A stretch of 32,152 bases of DNA from Caldithrix abyssi (GCA_011369465.1 DRQG01000077.1:1-32152); one strand, 5' to 3'. Shown: positions 18,060 through 26,225, numbered from the stretch's first letter. Translations and numbers: made by a program. The notes: generated by a model from the letters alone, not told the origin.

Positions 18060-20546
18060 TTAAAAATTTTCGTTTTTTGATTTTACATAGTGGTAAACGG
18101 TGGTCAAACGATCGTCGGGAGTGACGATGATATCGTCACCGCGTAATGTAACTTCTTCCTCATCGTTTGCCAAAATTATTTTAAACAATTTTTCTTTCAT
18201 ACGCTGGAATTCGGTTTTTTCGCCGTCCACGCTCAGGATGGGATAGCGGCTGCCGTCCCTGTAAATGGTGATGCCTTTCAAGCCCCGTTTCCAGGCGCTC
18301 AGGTAAATGTTGGAAATCACCTCCGGCTCTATGGTTTCCGCCAGATTCACCGTGGATGAAATGGAATGATCCACATATTTCTGGCAGCGGCCCTGTATTT
18401 CCACCCGACGCTCGGCGTCAATGTGGTGCGCGGTACGGAAAAAATAACTGGGTAAAAATTCGGTCAGCTCGGCTTCGGTTTGCGCGTTTTCCACCTGCTT
18501 GTTCAGACCGTGCAGATCAATATAGGCCTGGATGGTGGAATGGAACACTTTAAAGAGCTTGTTACCGAAGGACTCCGACCGGCGGGTGTAAAAAAGAGCA
18601 AAGATCGGCTCAACGCCGCTGGATACGCCCAGATAATTTTTAGCGCCGTTTACGAAACTGAGCACAATATTACTGATGGAACCGGTGGGTGCGATGGCCA
18701 GCAGGGCCAGATTGCGCAGCCCTTTCTCTTTAATGAGTTTTTGGGTTTCCTCGCTGAGTGCCTCTTTAAAGAAGGGGCCTTCGGCATAGCGGTTATAATC
18801 GAATATGGGCGAAGCGCCCTTTTCTTCGGCCAGTTCCGCGGAGGCCTGATAGGCGGTGTTGGCGATGGTGCGCATTACTTTTTCCACCAGGTCGATGCCT
18901 TCGCTGGAATCATAAGCGATACCCAATTGATTGAGCATATCCGCAGCGCCCATTGTACCCAGCCCCAGCCGGCGGGTTTCCGCGGCGGCTTTGCGCTGTT
19001 TTTCCAGCGGGTTCAGTAGTTCGTTCCAGCTCACCACATTATCCAGAAAACGAACAACGGATCGGGTTACCTTCTCCAGCATTTTCCAGTCGATGGCCGC
19101 TTCTTTGGTGAAACCGTTGCGCACCAATCGTGAAAGATTGATGGAGGCCAGGTTGCAGGCGCCGCCTTTTTCCAGAGGCACTTCGGCACAGGGATTGGTG
19201 CAGGAAATAGGCCGGTCCAGATAATTGGAAGGGGAATATTTGCTCATGCGGCTCCAGAAAATCAACCCCGGCTCGGCGGTTTTATAATTACCTTCAATAA
19301 AGGCGTCCCACACCTCGCGCGCTTTTATCAGCCGCCGAATTTCACCGCTGGGAACAGACCCGAAGTAGAGCATAAAGTCACCGCTGTAACGGATGGCCAG
19401 ATCGTAAGGCTCATTGGTGAGCGGCAGCACCACATCCCCATATACATCGCGCCGGAACGGATCCGTGAGTTCCTCTTCGGTGAGCATCTGCTCGTAATTT
19501 TTATAGAGAAAATCGTTCAAACCGCTGATGTTATCGAATACCTGAAATTTTTCATATTCGTCGATGTTCTTGGACGGGATGGCAATGGAATAGTGGTAGC
19601 CATCGTCCTGAAACGCTTTATCCAGTATTTTTTTATTGAATTTTTTGTAAACGAGGATTTTGTTTTTGCCGTGCAGGTTCTGCTCTTCCACAGCCTGCAT
19701 AAATTCGTCGGAGGCCTTAATGCTGATATTGGCGAAACGTACCTGCGTATTTTCCATAATCTGTTTGCTGACTTCCTGAAGCTGGTCGTCTTCGAACTGG
19801 TTACTCCATTTTAACTGCTCGATAATCTGGTTGGTCACCCAGTTGGGTATTTTTTTAACCCGGATGAATTCGATGATGTCGGGATGTTTAACGTCGATGG
19901 TCAGCATTAAAGCGCCCCGTCTGCCGCTCTGGCCGATCAATCCTGTGGTTAAAGAGAAGAGTTCCATAAAGGAAACCGCGCCCGTAGAGCTGTCCGCCGC
20001 GTTATGCACAACGGAATCTTTGGGTCGCAGCGGTGAAATATCCACTCCGATACCGCCGCCGTAAGAATAGGTGCGGGCGCATTCGTAAGCGGCATTGTAA
20101 ATGGATTCGATATTGTCATGCTCAATTTGGGTTACAAAACAGTTGGAAAGGGTTTTCAGACGATATAAGTCCCCCGCGCCGGCCAACACCCGGCCGCCCG
20201 GCACAAAATAACCGTCGTACAAGTTTTTGTAGAATTCTACCGCCGCTTCCTCGGCCTTGCGTTTGTCCGGCTCAATGGCGGCGATAAAGGAAGCTACCCG
20301 AACAAATAAGTCTTCCGGTGCGTGCTCCAGTAAGTTGTTGTCCAGGTCTTTAACAAAATACTTTTTTTCATATATATTTTTAGCCAGATCATTATCATTC
20401 AAATAATTGTTTTCCGGATGAACCGGTATTTCACCCGCGTTCTGTTTCTTCTTCAACATTAAATACAGGTTCTGATAATTCTTAAGATTTGTCTTTCCGC
20501 TGACTTTGGTAAACTTTCCCGTATATTTGAACATATCCAAAAACAT
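18060..20546 (-). CDS. nrdJ: Adenosylcobalamin-dependent (class II) ribonucleotide reductase, large chain
   Basis: This 828-residue catalytic chain makes deoxyribonucleotides using adenosylcobalamin to generate the thiyl radical, without needing oxygen. Key residues are visible: SNC at 134-136 (Cys136) and ACNL with Cys464 are the redox pair; NPCAE at 451-455 holds the radical Cys453 with Asn451 and Glu455; APTGSIS in the second half binds substrate phosphate. A segment of roughly 230-405 is longer than in the better-known NrdJ proteins and contains extra charged helices, so this is a variant subtype. The chain ends just after the barrel (KGITIYRDGSR), with the TSCPD/cysteine module on the next gene. 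AAGGA seven bases before the ATG fixes the start. Confidence 0.93.
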   Translation of the reverse strand: MFLDMFKYTGKFTKVSGKTNLKNYQNLYLMLKKKQNAGEIPVHPENNYLNDNDLAKNIYEKKYFVKDLDNNLLEHAPEDLFVRVASFIAAIEPDKRKAEEAAVEFYKNLYDGYFVPGGRVLAGAGDLYRLKTLSNCFVTQIEHDNIESIYNAAYECARTYSYGGGIGVDISPLRPKDSVVHNAADSSTGAVSFMELFSLTTGLIGQSGRRGALMLTIDVKHPDIIEFIRVKKIPNWVTNQIIEQLKWSNQFEDDQLQEVSKQIMENTQVRFANISIKASDEFMQAVEEQNLHGKNKILVYKKFNKKILDKAFQDDGYHYSIAIPSKNIDEYEKFQVFDNISGLNDFLYKNYEQMLTEEELTDPFRRDVYGDVVLPLTNEPYDLAIRYSGDFMLYFGSVPSGEIRRLIKAREVWDAFIEGNYKTAEPGLIFWSRMSKYSPSNYLDRPISCTNPCAEVPLEKGGACNLASINLSRLVRNGFTKEAAIDWKMLEKVTRSVVRFLDNVVSWNELLNPLEKQRKAAAETRRLGLGTMGAADMLNQLGIAYDSSEGIDLVEKVMRTIANTAYQASAELAEEKGASPIFDYNRYAEGPFFKEALSEETQKLIKEKGLRNLALLAIAPTGSISNIVLSFVNGAKNYLGVSSGVEPIFALFYTRRSESFGNKLFKVFHSTIQAYIDLHGLNKQVENAQTEAELTEFLPSYFFRTAHHIDAERRVEIQGRCQKYVDHSISSTVNLAETIEPEVISNIYLSAWKRGLKGITIYRDGSRYPILSVDGEKTEFQRMKEKLFKIILANDEEEVTLRGDDIIVTPDDRLTTVYHYVKSKNENF

Positions 20547-20749
20547 AAGCCATCCTTAGTGCTAAAAATTAATAACTGGTGTCAATTGAGTAAAGACACT
20601 ATCTTCCTCTAAAGTTGAGTACAGTGTTTTTATATATTGAGGGTTACAACTATTTGTTTTTTAATGTATTAGGCGTATTTGTAATGACAATTGGGTCAAA
20701 AAATTATAAAGACAATTTACTAAATTTTTTGCCTAATTCAACTAAAAAA
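20547..20749 (-). promoter_or_regulatory. Upstream region of nrdJ, no riboswitch seen
   Basis: This is a 203-base AT-rich gap between the adenosyltransferase stop and the nrdJ start. I looked for a cobalamin riboswitch B12 box and for paired NrdR boxes and found neither in recognisable form. A partial match (11 of 14) to the lexA operator occurs at 20610-20623 (TAAAGTTGAGTACA against TGTACTTGAGTACA), but only one arm is good. A TATATA sequence just upstream of it on the minus strand could be a -10 box, without a clear -35 partner. Confidence 0.35.
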
Positions 20750-21283
20750 TCACGACTCGATTCCTTTTCTTGCCAAAACGCCCGTCGTTGCATAATAATG
20801 TTTGATTTCTTTCATCTCGGTTAGGAGGTCAGCCCGTTGGTCGATGGCTTCTGTGCTGTATCTTCCCGTGAGAACTATCTCGACCGTATCCGGTTTTTTC
20901 TTTAGAAAATTTATGACCTCTTTTTCAGAAAAAAGGCCGAAATATACGGAAACCAGAATCTCATCCAGAATCACAATATCAAATTTTCCGGAAACCATAT
21001 CCCGCTCAGCTTCGTTCAGACCGTTTTTTACTTCTTCCATCATTTTTTTGGGCGGCGATTCCATACGAAAAACAAAAGCATCATTACCATAACGACGCAG
21101 CACCAGATTGGGCGAAAGGTCCTTTAAAATATTCACCTCACCGTACGGATAGTCTTTCATAAACTGAACAAACAGAATGCGCAGACCTGAGCCAAGCGCC
21201 CGAACGGCCAGTCCGATAGCGGCGGTGGTTTTGCCTTTGCCGTTTCCGGTGTAAACCTGTATGTAACCTTTTTCAAGCGGCAT
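20750..21283 (-). CDS. cobO: Cob(I)yrinic acid a,c-diamide / cob(I)alamin adenosyltransferase
   Basis: This 177-residue CobO/BtuR/CobA-type enzyme transfers the adenosyl group of ATP to the corrinoid cobalt, making adenosylcobalamin. It has a P-loop GNGKGKTT at 13-20, an AAIGLAVRALGSG helix, the VQFMKDYPYGE region, ILDEI at 105-109 and LTGR at 138-141, and a C-terminal GIES typical of the family. It lies between the corrinoid-binding lipoprotein gene and nrdJ, so it can convert salvaged corrinoid into the form that the reductase uses. No other corrin biosynthesis gene is nearby, which fits a salvage role. The Shine-Dalgarno sequence is weak (GGGA). Confidence 0.93.
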   Translation of the reverse strand: MPLEKGYIQVYTGNGKGKTTAAIGLAVRALGSGLRILFVQFMKDYPYGEVNILKDLSPNLVLRRYGNDAFVFRMESPPKKMMEEVKNGLNEAERDMVSGKFDIVILDEILVSVYFGLFSEKEVINFLKKKPDTVEIVLTGRYSTEAIDQRADLLTEMKEIKHYYATTGVLARKGIES

Positions 21284-21409
21284 TTTGTTATCCCGGGTTT
21301 TGAATTGATATAGTGAACACGCGTTTACAACTATTTAAAACGCGAGGAAAAAAGTCACATCCGTCCTAAAAAAATCGAAAAGTCTATGTAAAATATCAGT
21401 GTTTACGAG

Positions 21410-21555
21410 TTTCCCCCTATTAAGGCTTGTACGCCGTGGCGTGGGGACTAAGGGGGTGTTTTGCTCAAAACATAAAGACAATCTATTGGACTATTTTACA
21501 ACCCCCTAACCCTCCCGCCGCTGCGGGACAGGCTCTTTTTTAAGGGGGAAATTTT
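21410..21555. repeat. Intergenic element with CCCCC/GGGGG inverted ends
   Basis: The ends TTTCCCCCT (21410-21418) and AAGGGGGAAA (21542-21551) are inverted copies. Inside lie a second pair of runs (AAGGGGGTGT at 21450-21459 and ACAACCCCCTAA at 21499-21509) and a small hairpin, CCCGC/GCGGG (21514-21527). The segment ACGCCGTGGCGT near 21431 is itself palindromic and resembles the tandem repeat at 145-180 on the opposite strand. It fills the 295-base gap between the adenosyltransferase and the BtuF-like gene. No gene is present. Confidence 0.55.
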
Positions 21556-21578
21556 ACGTTTCATGCGATCATATATCA

Positions 21579-22475
21579 TTATTTTAGCCGCTGATCATTA
21601 TAGTCCCGTAAAATTCGGTAATAATCACGGATCAGCAAAGTAACCCGCGGGCCGGGGATGAGACTGTAGTTGCCGTCAATTACGTAAATATGGCCTTCCT
21701 TTACCGCCTTTAATTGTTTCAGATTTTGCCATTCTTTTTTATTGTTTCGTCGACGCTGCTCATCCCATTTTTGGTTAAATCTGAATTCAATGATCAAATC
21801 GGGATTCATAGTCAGCAGGCTTTCACTATTCAACTGACCGTATTTGAGGCCGGCTGATTCAAATGCATTCCGGCCGCCCAGCATGCGCCACAAATCGTCG
21901 GTAAAGGTATTGCCGCCGATTACCGAAATATTACGGGTTGTGCCGGGATCGCGGTGCAGTACAAAAAGCGCCTCGGGCGAAGCATGCGGCAATTGTTGAG
22001 CCAGACGGCGAAAGATTTCCAGCGAATCCCTGATCGTTTTGGCCAGTTTTTCCGCGCGCCTGCTCAAATCAAACAAACGCCCCAATGTATCGATGGTGGC
22101 AAAGATATCCTGCAAGCGATCGTTGGGCAGCAAAACTGCCCGGATGTTCCGCTGTGCAAGCTGTGCAGCCAGATCTTCGCTTGCAGGGGTGGCCAGCAAA
22201 AGGTCGGGTTTTAGGGCAATAATGCGTTCCAGATTCGGATTGAGCAGTCCGCCTACCCGCGTTTTTTGCCGGGCCCGGAGAGGATAGTTGCAAAAGTCGC
22301 TCACTCCCACCAAAAAATTTTCCGCTCCCAAAGCGTAGATGGTTTCGGTAATATTGGGCGAAAGGGAAATAACCCGGCGTACGGTTGAGTCGTTTTTGTC
22401 CGCATTTTGTCCGCAACTCCACAGAATCGTGAAAATGATGACTAAAACGAACGGGATTTTTTTCTTAAATAGCAT
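21579..22475 (-). CDS. btuF: BtuF-like corrinoid-binding lipoprotein
   Basis: This 298-residue substrate-binding protein belongs to the helical-backbone (BtuF/FhuD) class. With the ATG at 22475 the signal has a lipobox LWSC at Cys21. The mature part opens with the family pattern RRVISLSPNITETIYALGA, followed by VGVSDFCNYP and RVGGLLNPNLERIIALKPDLLLA, all typical of B12-binding members. The second lobe has IGGNTFTDDLWRMLGG. It would hand cobalamin to an inner-membrane ABC importer, but no BtuC or BtuD lies in the window. An in-frame TTG nine bases upstream is an alternative start; no clear Shine-Dalgarno sequence favours either. Iron-siderophore binding is the main alternative; the riboswitch and neighbours favour cobalamin. 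Confidence 0.85.
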   Translation of the reverse strand: MLFKKKIPFVLVIIFTILWSCGQNADKNDSTVRRVISLSPNITETIYALGAENFLVGVSDFCNYPLRARQKTRVGGLLNPNLERIIALKPDLLLATPASEDLAAQLAQRNIRAVLLPNDRLQDIFATIDTLGRLFDLSRRAEKLAKTIRDSLEIFRRLAQQLPHASPEALFVLHRDPGTTRNISVIGGNTFTDDLWRMLGGRNAFESAGLKYGQLNSESLLTMNPDLIIEFRFNQKWDEQRRRNNKKEWQNLKQLKAVKEGHIYVIDGNYSLIPGPRVTLLIRDYYRILRDYNDQRLK

Positions 22476-22582
22476 TTTATACAAAATGAACAGGCTTTCT
22501 TTTTAGGCCCGGGCGGTGCGCTGTAATGATACCAAAATCCGTATTGTAATATTGGTTGAACAATTCATTACAGCGCTGCGGG

Positions 22583-23650
22583 CTAATTAACATTTTCGTA
22601 AACAAAAGTAACCGAACCGGGAATAATGCCCACGGTATGGTTGATTTTTTGCGCACCCTGCGCATCGTAAATAAAAAGTTCACCGTTTTGAACGTAATCC
22701 TTTGCGTCGAGCAAATAGATATCCTTGCTTAAGGGATCCACTTCCAGTCCGTAAAAGTATCCGCTGATGAAGGCCGGATCAGTCACTTCATTGGTTTCGG
22801 TTGAATATTTAACCACATGCTGACCGTTGAGGAAATAACCGGTTTTGTTTCCATCCAGCGATAGCTGCGTAGGATGCCCTTTTATGACGAAGGAATCCAC
22901 AACCGCATCGCTGCCCGAATCGATTACAAAGAGAGCGCCGTCTGTCCCTTTGTCGGTCGTGTCGTTCCAGGCCGGCCAGCGTCCCGAACACAGCACATGC
23001 ACGTCATTTTCAGCGTCCACCCGTACGCTAAGGGGATAATCACCCACGGTAATGGTTTTAACAACCTTGCGCGTAGCCACATCGATGACGCTTACCGTGT
23101 TGTTCCAGCCAAATCCGCTGTTGGCCACATACGCTTTGCCATTTACAACGGCCAGTTCCTCCGGATTGTCGCCCACGGTGATGCTTTGTTCGATCTGATT
23201 GCTCTGCAAATCGATAACCGCTACCGATGCCGTGTATAAATTGGTTACAAAAGCGGTCCCGTCCCCTGCCGGAACCAGATAGCGCGGGCTGGATCCGGCA
23301 GGTAAGTTAATGGTAGCTTTGCTTTTCCAGGTGTTCAGGCTGATTACTTCAATTTTATGAGAATTGTTAACCACAATGTATCCAAGCGAGTCTATGATGG
23401 TCATGCTTTGCGCCACATCGCCCAACGAGCGCAGATTAATGGATTTGAAAATATCATTCTGCAGGGAATCCGCTTCCGGATCGTAAAAAGACAGGGAAGC
23501 GTTTGCTGCGGTAAAATTACCCTGATTAAGTATGAAGGCGCCGGTTAGTTTGGGCGTTTTTTCCGAATCTTCCGTTCCGGTCGGGTCCTTTACACATCCC
23601 AGAGTCATTAAAAACAATACAAGGGCCGTAATAAGCAGTTTGGTCTTCAT
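22583..23650 (-). CDS. BtuG-like beta-propeller lipoprotein (YncE/DUF5074 type)
   Basis: This 355-residue predicted lipoprotein has lipobox MTLGC (Cys19) and a Lys/Asp/Glu-rich linker that may act as a surface-export signal. The mature protein begins GAFILNQGNF and contains repeated propeller blades such as VAVIDLQSNQIEQSITVGDNPEELAV and VSVIDVATRKVVKTITVGDYP, fitting a seven-bladed YncE-like propeller. In Bacteroides the lipoprotein BtuG has this architecture, sits on the cell surface next to BtuB and captures cobalamin very tightly. The same neighbourhood here, directly between a BtuB-like receptor and a BtuF-like protein under a cobalamin riboswitch, makes that role likely. AGGAGGTG before the ATG is a strong start signal. 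Other propeller lipoproteins of unknown role remain possible. Confidence 0.75.
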   Translation of the reverse strand: MKTKLLITALVLFLMTLGCVKDPTGTEDSEKTPKLTGAFILNQGNFTAANASLSFYDPEADSLQNDIFKSINLRSLGDVAQSMTIIDSLGYIVVNNSHKIEVISLNTWKSKATINLPAGSSPRYLVPAGDGTAFVTNLYTASVAVIDLQSNQIEQSITVGDNPEELAVVNGKAYVANSGFGWNNTVSVIDVATRKVVKTITVGDYPLSVRVDAENDVHVLCSGRWPAWNDTTDKGTDGALFVIDSGSDAVVDSFVIKGHPTQLSLDGNKTGYFLNGQHVVKYSTETNEVTDPAFISGYFYGLEVDPLSKDIYLLDAKDYVQNGELFIYDAQGAQKINHTVGIIPGSVTFVYENVN

Positions 23651-23703
23651 AACACACCTCCTGAGGTTGGTTTATTGATTTCAATTTACGGTAAATATTA
23701 CAC

Positions 23704-25833
23704 TCATTTATCCAGAGCCAGCTCCAGCCGGATACCATATTGTCTGGGCGGCATAGGATACCCGGATATAATTTGATAGCTTTGATCGAACAGGTTATCG
23801 ATATGAAAAAGCAGAGTGAGCTTCTGCCTGTATAACACGGTATCAAAGGACAGCCAGATGCGCCACACGCTCACCGAAGGCAATATGCTCTGCGGATTGT
23901 TTAGCAGAGTAGTATAGCGGAAACTGGAGTACCAGCCGTTGACGCCGGCGGAAAACAGTCCGTGATTTGTTTGTAAAGAAAGGTTTACCTGCTCATCCGG
24001 CAGGTAAGGCAGTTGATTACCCACGGTGCGGTCGCCCTCAAAATCCGCTTTGTTCTTGCGGCTGCTTCCACGAGTATATTTTACCTGCAAGATATAGCGA
24101 TCGTCGGGAGTGGCCAACCGCGCATCCGCTTCGATTCCGCGGCTGAGCACCTGGCCGATATTTTGCGGCGTCCAAACCTGCCCGACGGGCAGCCATTTAA
24201 TCAGATTGGTAACCCGGTTGGTATAATAGGCAGCCTGCAAACGCAGATAAACCACGTCAGCCAGCAGGTTTTCATAGCTCAGGCCGACTTCTCCAAAAAT
24301 GCTGCGCTCCGGTAAGAGATGGGGATTGCCTCCCGGCTGCCAGTACAAGTCGTTGAAGGAAGGAGCGCGGTAGTTGCTGCCCAACGACAGATAGGCATTA
24401 AAGACGCCAATCCGGTAGCCGGCGCCGATACCGGGTAGCAAAAGCACCGGGAAGTCCGAATAGGCTTCGGTGCGCAGGCTGGCGTTTAAATGAACTTCGG
24501 ATGAAGCATCCGGATTGTGATATATTTGCCAATCGGCTAATACAAAACCGGCGGTGCGGCGGCGGGTATGCCGGCCGGCTTCCGAACTTTGAATTTCCTG
24601 CCGGGATGTTTCCAGTCCGCCGTTGATAAGCAGACGGGGATGAACCGGATATCGTCCGCGCAGAATGAAGCCGCTTTCACGATTAAAATGACGGCTGTGC
24701 AGAGAGGCGCCGCCGATATTCAAAAGAGGATCGCGGTATTCCATCCATTCGTTGCGTAAAAAAGCGCGCGCGGAAATCTGTCCGCTGCGGCCCTGCCAAT
24801 GTGTGTACACTTGCAGCAGAGTCTGGTCGCCGCTCAGACGGGCGCGGTTGGCTTCTTCGCCTGCGGCGCCTAAAAAGGCTTTGGGCGAACCTCCTTCGCT
24901 TTTGATGGCATGCAGCAAAGCGCCAAAACGAAAATCGGCATTTACAGCATATTCCGTTCTGTATTGCATAATTTGTCTTGAAAAATCCCGATTTTGCAAT
25001 GGGACCGATTGACCTTCCGAAGAAACGCTGTAATTATTAACACCGCTTTGATTCAAAAAAGAAATACTTTGACGAACACCGGCCAGCGGTATTTGCAAAG
25101 CCAGACCGAATTCCCGGTTACCGAACGAAGCCAGGGAGCCGTTTAACCGATAGCCGAAACTTTTTTCCGGAGCGGTTGTTCGCAAATTAACCGTACCGCC
25201 AATGGACCCGCTGCCCCCAAACAGGGCGCTTCCGCCGCGGTATATCTCCGCTTCGGCTATGGAATACAGATCGAATTGTCCCAAATCCACCGAACCCAAC
25301 TGTAAATTGTTCACCGGCACGCCGTCCAGAAGCACTTGTGTCTGTTCGGCGCTCATTCCCCGCAAGGCGATGGTTTGCAGCTGTCCGGCGCCGCCGTAGG
25401 ATTTAATGAAGATACCGCTTTCTTGGGATAAAGCGGAGGCCAGATGTCCAAATCCGTGTTCGCGGTTTTGATCCAATCGGAGACGAGTAATATGTGCCGG
25501 CAATACGGGTCTTTGCCCGGAGGCGGCCTCGCGCACCACAACGATCGGTTCTGTGCTTGAAATGGGTTCCAGAAAAATAATTTTTCCGGAAAACCCGGAC
25601 AGATCAACTCGTATCGGAAAGTAGCCGGTACGCTGTACCAGAATGGTCGGCTTGCCTTTCATCCGCAGCAAACCGTCCTTTCTCAGCGTCAGGCTGTCCC
25701 GGTCAATAATCACCTGTACGCTGTCCAGCGGAAGGCCGGTCCACATATCGCAAATTCGGTAAACTTCGGCCGTAAGCGTACCGGTAAAAAGGGTGATGCC
25801 GATTATTACATTAAAAATACGATTCATTTTCAT
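23704..25833 (-). CDS. btuB: BtuB-like TonB-dependent receptor
   Basis: This 709-residue outer-membrane receptor probably imports cobalamin. A signal peptide (1-22) is followed by a small carboxypeptidase-regulatory-like beta domain (about 24-92), a TonB-box-like EPIVVV at 95-100, the plug with SYGGAGQLQTIALRGM and QVLLDGVPVNN (145-176) and SGSIGGTVNLRT (208-219), then a beta barrel to the C-terminus. The cobalamin riboswitch in its leader is the main reason for the substrate call; the sequence alone fits TonB receptors for several ligands. Two ATGs lie six bases apart at the start; the first is used here. AGGA is about 13 bases upstream and sits in a small AATCC/GGATT hairpin, so translation may also be controlled. 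Confidence 0.88.
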   Translation of the reverse strand: MKMNRIFNVIIGITLFTGTLTAEVYRICDMWTGLPLDSVQVIIDRDSLTLRKDGLLRMKGKPTILVQRTGYFPIRVDLSGFSGKIIFLEPISSTEPIVVVREAASGQRPVLPAHITRLRLDQNREHGFGHLASALSQESGIFIKSYGGAGQLQTIALRGMSAEQTQVLLDGVPVNNLQLGSVDLGQFDLYSIAEAEIYRGGSALFGGSGSIGGTVNLRTTAPEKSFGYRLNGSLASFGNREFGLALQIPLAGVRQSISFLNQSGVNNYSVSSEGQSVPLQNRDFSRQIMQYRTEYAVNADFRFGALLHAIKSEGGSPKAFLGAAGEEANRARLSGDQTLLQVYTHWQGRSGQISARAFLRNEWMEYRDPLLNIGGASLHSRHFNRESGFILRGRYPVHPRLLINGGLETSRQEIQSSEAGRHTRRRTAGFVLADWQIYHNPDASSEVHLNASLRTEAYSDFPVLLLPGIGAGYRIGVFNAYLSLGSNYRAPSFNDLYWQPGGNPHLLPERSIFGEVGLSYENLLADVVYLRLQAAYYTNRVTNLIKWLPVGQVWTPQNIGQVLSRGIEADARLATPDDRYILQVKYTRGSSRKNKADFEGDRTVGNQLPYLPDEQVNLSLQTNHGLFSAGVNGWYSSFRYTTLLNNPQSILPSVSVWRIWLSFDTVLYRQKLTLLFHIDNLFDQSYQIISGYPMPPRQYGIRLELALDK

Positions 25834-25956
25834 AGAGTAAAAAATCCTGGAGGGATTGCTGCTTATAGCCCCATCATTCTGTTTTGGACAAGTATTGATA
25901 ATTATAACGGGGAGATCAACTGAAAGGACAACCCTGAAGAGAAAGACAAGAGGCAG

Positions 25957-25974
25957 GAAATTCCGGGGAATTTC
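25957..25974 (-). promoter_or_regulatory. Candidate riboswitch expression-platform hairpin
   Basis: A 7-bp stem, GAAATTC/GAATTTC with loop CCCG on the minus strand, lies about 40 bases after the cobalamin aptamer and is followed by a pyrimidine-rich tract (CTGCCTCTTGTCTTTCTC). It could be the terminator arm that cobalamin binding favours. The tract is not a clean T-run, so control through ribosome access at the receptor start is an alternative. Confidence 0.4.
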
Positions 25975-26011
25975 GTACCCTTTATCCGCCCGCGCAGATT
26001 TCGGGGAAAGG

Positions 26012-26165
26012 CCATTTCAGTCGGTCTCCTGACTCAAGCGTCATCCTACTTGCCGGGCCTTCCCATCCCGAATCCTCGGAACAGTGGCGTGAAATCCGGC
26101 TTTCGTCGGCTATTACAGTTGCGGGGCAGTGGCGGAATTTCACCGCGCTTCCCGTTACTGAATGG
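26012..26165 (-). promoter_or_regulatory. Cobalamin riboswitch aptamer
   Basis: On the minus strand the RNA has the conserved adenosylcobalamin aptamer parts in order: GGGAAGCGCGGTGAAATTCC, GCCACTGCCCCGCAACTG, the AGCCGACGAAAGCCGG stem, and the B12 box GAGTCAGGAGACCGACTGA (26017-26035). The closing P1 helix is visible, CCATTCAGT at the 5' end pairing with ACTGAAATGG at the 3' end with one bulged A. It lies in the 5' leader of the TonB receptor operon, about 180 bases before the start codon, and should lower expression of the uptake genes when adenosylcobalamin is abundant. Confidence 0.95.
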
Positions 26166-26196
26166 TTCGTATATAAAGAACAAATAAACCGGTTGA

Positions 26197-26225
26197 AATA
26201 TAGAAGATTAGGCAATGGATTTCAA
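26197..26225 (-). promoter_or_regulatory. Sigma70-type promoter of the cobalamin uptake operon
   Basis: On the minus strand, TTGAAA (26220-26225) and TATATT (26197-26202) are separated by 17 bases. The predicted start of transcription near 26190 lies about 25 bases before the first helix of the riboswitch aptamer, which is the expected geometry. Confidence 0.6.

Noticed and set aside
20547-20749. Possible cobalamin riboswitch or NrdR box pair upstream of nrdJ
   Set aside because: No B12 box or aptamer core could be found, and the ACACTATC-like segment lacks the second half of an NrdR box and a correctly spaced partner.
25982-26215. 77-codon minus-strand reading frame
   Set aside because: It lies exactly over the cobalamin riboswitch and is explained by the conserved RNA sequence.
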